NCBI GenBank assembly: GCA_028023455.1
Contig: JAQFVV010000963.1
Coordinates: forward strand, 1-64,000
DNA length: 64,000 bases
Origin: Epiperipatus broadwayi
Taxonomy: Eukaryota; Onychophora; Udeonychophora; Euonychophora; Peripatidae
Direction of reading: 5' to 3'
Made by a program: the position numbers and the translations under genes. Positions 62,040-64,000 of the stretch are shown here, one piece after another (the first letter of the stretch is position 1; the number at the start of each line of letters is the position of its first letter). Under the pieces are notes generated by a model. That model had not been told where the DNA came from. It made no database searches and was given only the letters and a program-made list of their open reading frames with translations.

Positions 62040-64000
62040 AACAAGGAAAATAATTAAGAAAGAAGAAATTTTTTTAGAGAATTATCTAGGTTAAAAAAGT
62101 TATTGATAAATAAGACTGCAGAGAATAGACATAAAAAGAAAATAAGAAGATTAAAAGAAGAAGAAAGAGTAAAGAAAGATGAGAAAAAAGGAATGATTAT
62201 AAGAATAAAATATATAATGTGACAGATATAGAATTAACAGAAAAAAAAGAAGTAAAGAAAATAAATATATACCATATGAACATAGTGGTAATATTGATAT
62301 AATAGAATTGAGACTATTAAAAGAAAAAATAGCACAGAAGTACATAGAAGAAAATTACAAAATCTATTATTATAAGAATATAGATAGTAGTACAATTATT
62401 AGTAATAAAAAATAAGTATGGAAGAAAGAATTTAACAATGCAATAGAAAATATGATGTATAGAATAAATAATAAAGATAAAAATAAAGGAATAAATAAAG
62501 AATATGATATTGTTAAAATAAAGGATATTAAAGAAATAAAGAATAAATGTAAGGACAAAATAGTTTCAATAAAGTCAGATAAAGGGAATAAATTGATAAT
62601 GATAAATAAGAGGACTATATAAAAATGAATAACATGTTGAAAGATAATATATTTGGAAAAATTAAAAAAAATGTTATATTAAATTATTGAATATATGACT
62701 ATATATAATAATAAGAGATTTTTATAAAAAGGATATAATTGACTATAATACATTTGATTATTTAAGGGTTAAAAATTGTATAGCAGCTAAAATTTAGGGA
62801 CCATCTAAAATTTTTTAAGAAGGAGTTCCATTAAGACCAGTTATTAATAGTAATAATTCATATTGTGATAAAGTATCTAAATGCTGGCAAATAAAATGTT
62901 AAAGAAATATATTCATACTATCTGTAAATCAAATGTAACAAATGATAAAATTTTAATAAGTAAAATTAAAAATATATAAATAAATATAGTAATTATAATT
63001 TAACAATGATAAAAATGGACTTTGTATCAATATATATAAATACCAATGTCAACAAAGCAATAGATATAGTAATTAGTAAGTATAAAAAGATAATAATAAA
63101 GGAATAAATATACTTATAAACAATAAAGGAGGGAGATTATAGAATTATGATGTAAAGAAATAACATTTTAATTTAATGATAGGTTTAACAAACAAAAAGG
63201 TTTACTAATAGCAAAAGCATTAAATAGAGTGTTGAAAAATATTTATACGGAAGAATTGGAGAAGTTAATGTTAGAGAATAATAAGACTCCAATCATTATT
63301 AAAAGATATGTGGATGATTATTCATGATTTTTTAATAAAATACAATTAGAGATAGATAGAAGATGTTAATAGTATGCATAAAAATATTAAATTTACTGTG
63401 GAAAAAAAGGAGAATAATATACTGACATATTTACATAAAAAGTTGATTAAGTCAAATGAAGAAGGTAAACATAGGATTGAAACATCAATTCATAAAAAAA
63501 GTAATATTGATAATAATATAATTAACTGACACTAAGATGCAAATGTAAAATAAATACAATAAATTCTAGAATTCATAGAACAGTAAATTATTGTTTACGT
63601 AAAGAAGATTATATTAAACAAATAATAAAAGAAGAATTTATAAATAATGATTATCCAAATAAATTTATAAATACTAATATTAGGTTAATAGAAAATATGA
63701 TAGATTATATAACTAATAATAATAATAATAATGAAAAAAAAAGCAGTAATAATATTATAAATAAAATTAATTAAATAAGTATAAAGACAGGAAATAACTA
63801 AGTAGTTAAAAATTTAAATAAAGTTATAGGTAAAATTTATAAAAAAATAAATAAAATAAATGTTGGAATAGTTAATAAAAAAAGAAAAAATGTGATCAAT
63901 ATTTTAGAAAATAAGTATATTAGTAATTATAATAAAAATTCAGATAATAAAATAAATGGAATGTATGAAAAATAATTGTAAAAAGTACAAAATTAATAAT
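62040..64000 (+). pseudogene. Penelope-like element, N-terminal region and RT, running off the window
   Basis: Broken frames in PLE order: NVTDIELTEKKEVKKINIY (about 62215), RLLKEKIAQKYIEENYK (about 62311), KSDKGNKLIMINK (about 62572; the ADKG block before the palm), DYNTFDYL..NCIAAKI and GVPLRPVINSNNSYC (about 62740-62870; PLRPI block), IKMDFVSIYINTNVNKAID (about 63008; palm motif A with its Asp), KRYVDDYS (about 63300; catalytic YVDD intact but followed by a stop), IKFTVEKKENNILTYLHKK (63390) and the thumb. Numerous stops and frameshifts. The GIY-YIG end lies beyond 64000. Same subfamily as 36750-38275. Confidence 0.75.

Overview
The window is AT-rich eukaryotic DNA, roughly three-quarters A+T by eye. 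It is packed with (TA)n and (TTA)n microsatellites, and I found no host protein-coding gene, rRNA or intact tRNA. What can be recognised is mobile DNA in several stages of decay: Ty3/gypsy LTR retrotransposons, Penelope-like elements (PLEs: reverse transcriptase plus GIY-YIG endonuclease), a LINE 3' end, tRNA-derived SINE-like units, fold-back MITE-like palindromes, and hammerhead-ribozyme motifs. PLEs with GIY-YIG domains, a LINE and Ty3/gypsy with lysine-type primer sites suggest an animal, probably an invertebrate; I cannot place it further. Clustered CpG-to-TpG/CpA changes in the LTR element suggest the host methylates CpG.

Layout. 1-1.1 kb: a broken PLE C-terminus followed by a hammerhead-like core. 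1.1-16.4 kb: AT-rich spacer with microsatellites and short tandem duplications. 16.5 kb: a structurally complete type I hammerhead motif followed by a degenerate tRNA-like module. 17-21.6 kb: nested inverted repeats, a SINE pair head to head, and a fold-back pair of PLE endonuclease ends. 21.7-29.5 kb: the best preserved unit, a Ty3/gypsy element with 1.8 kb LTRs, lysine-type primer site, broken gag, broken RT, and an open frame covering the end of RT, RNase H and a D,D35E integrase. 29.5-35 kb: a possible solo LTR and spacer. 35.7-41.3 kb: LINE remnant (-), PLE RT remnant (-), a 2.2 kb solo LTR sitting in a TA tract, then another PLE fragment (+). 41.5-46.1 kb: an old gag-bearing LTR element (-) between two direct repeats. 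46.2 kb: a 290 bp fold-back. 51.2-55.3 kb: repeats, a SINE and an internally deleted Ty3/gypsy element (-) with primer site and one LTR. 60.5 kb: a near-perfect 185 bp palindrome. 61.3-64 kb: two facing hammerhead plus tRNA-like modules directly upstream of a PLE that runs off the window.

Two themes link the pieces. First, the clear LTR ends abut (TA)n tracts with an ATAT flank, and share TGTA...TATA termini and a lysine-type primer site, so at least two related families appear to have used TA repeats as targets. Second, hammerhead cores recur beside PLE coding regions and beside tRNA-like sequences. That suggests self-cleaving RNAs, possibly transcribed by Pol III, mobilised alongside PLEs. 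All calls are from reading the sequence; no search or folding program was run.
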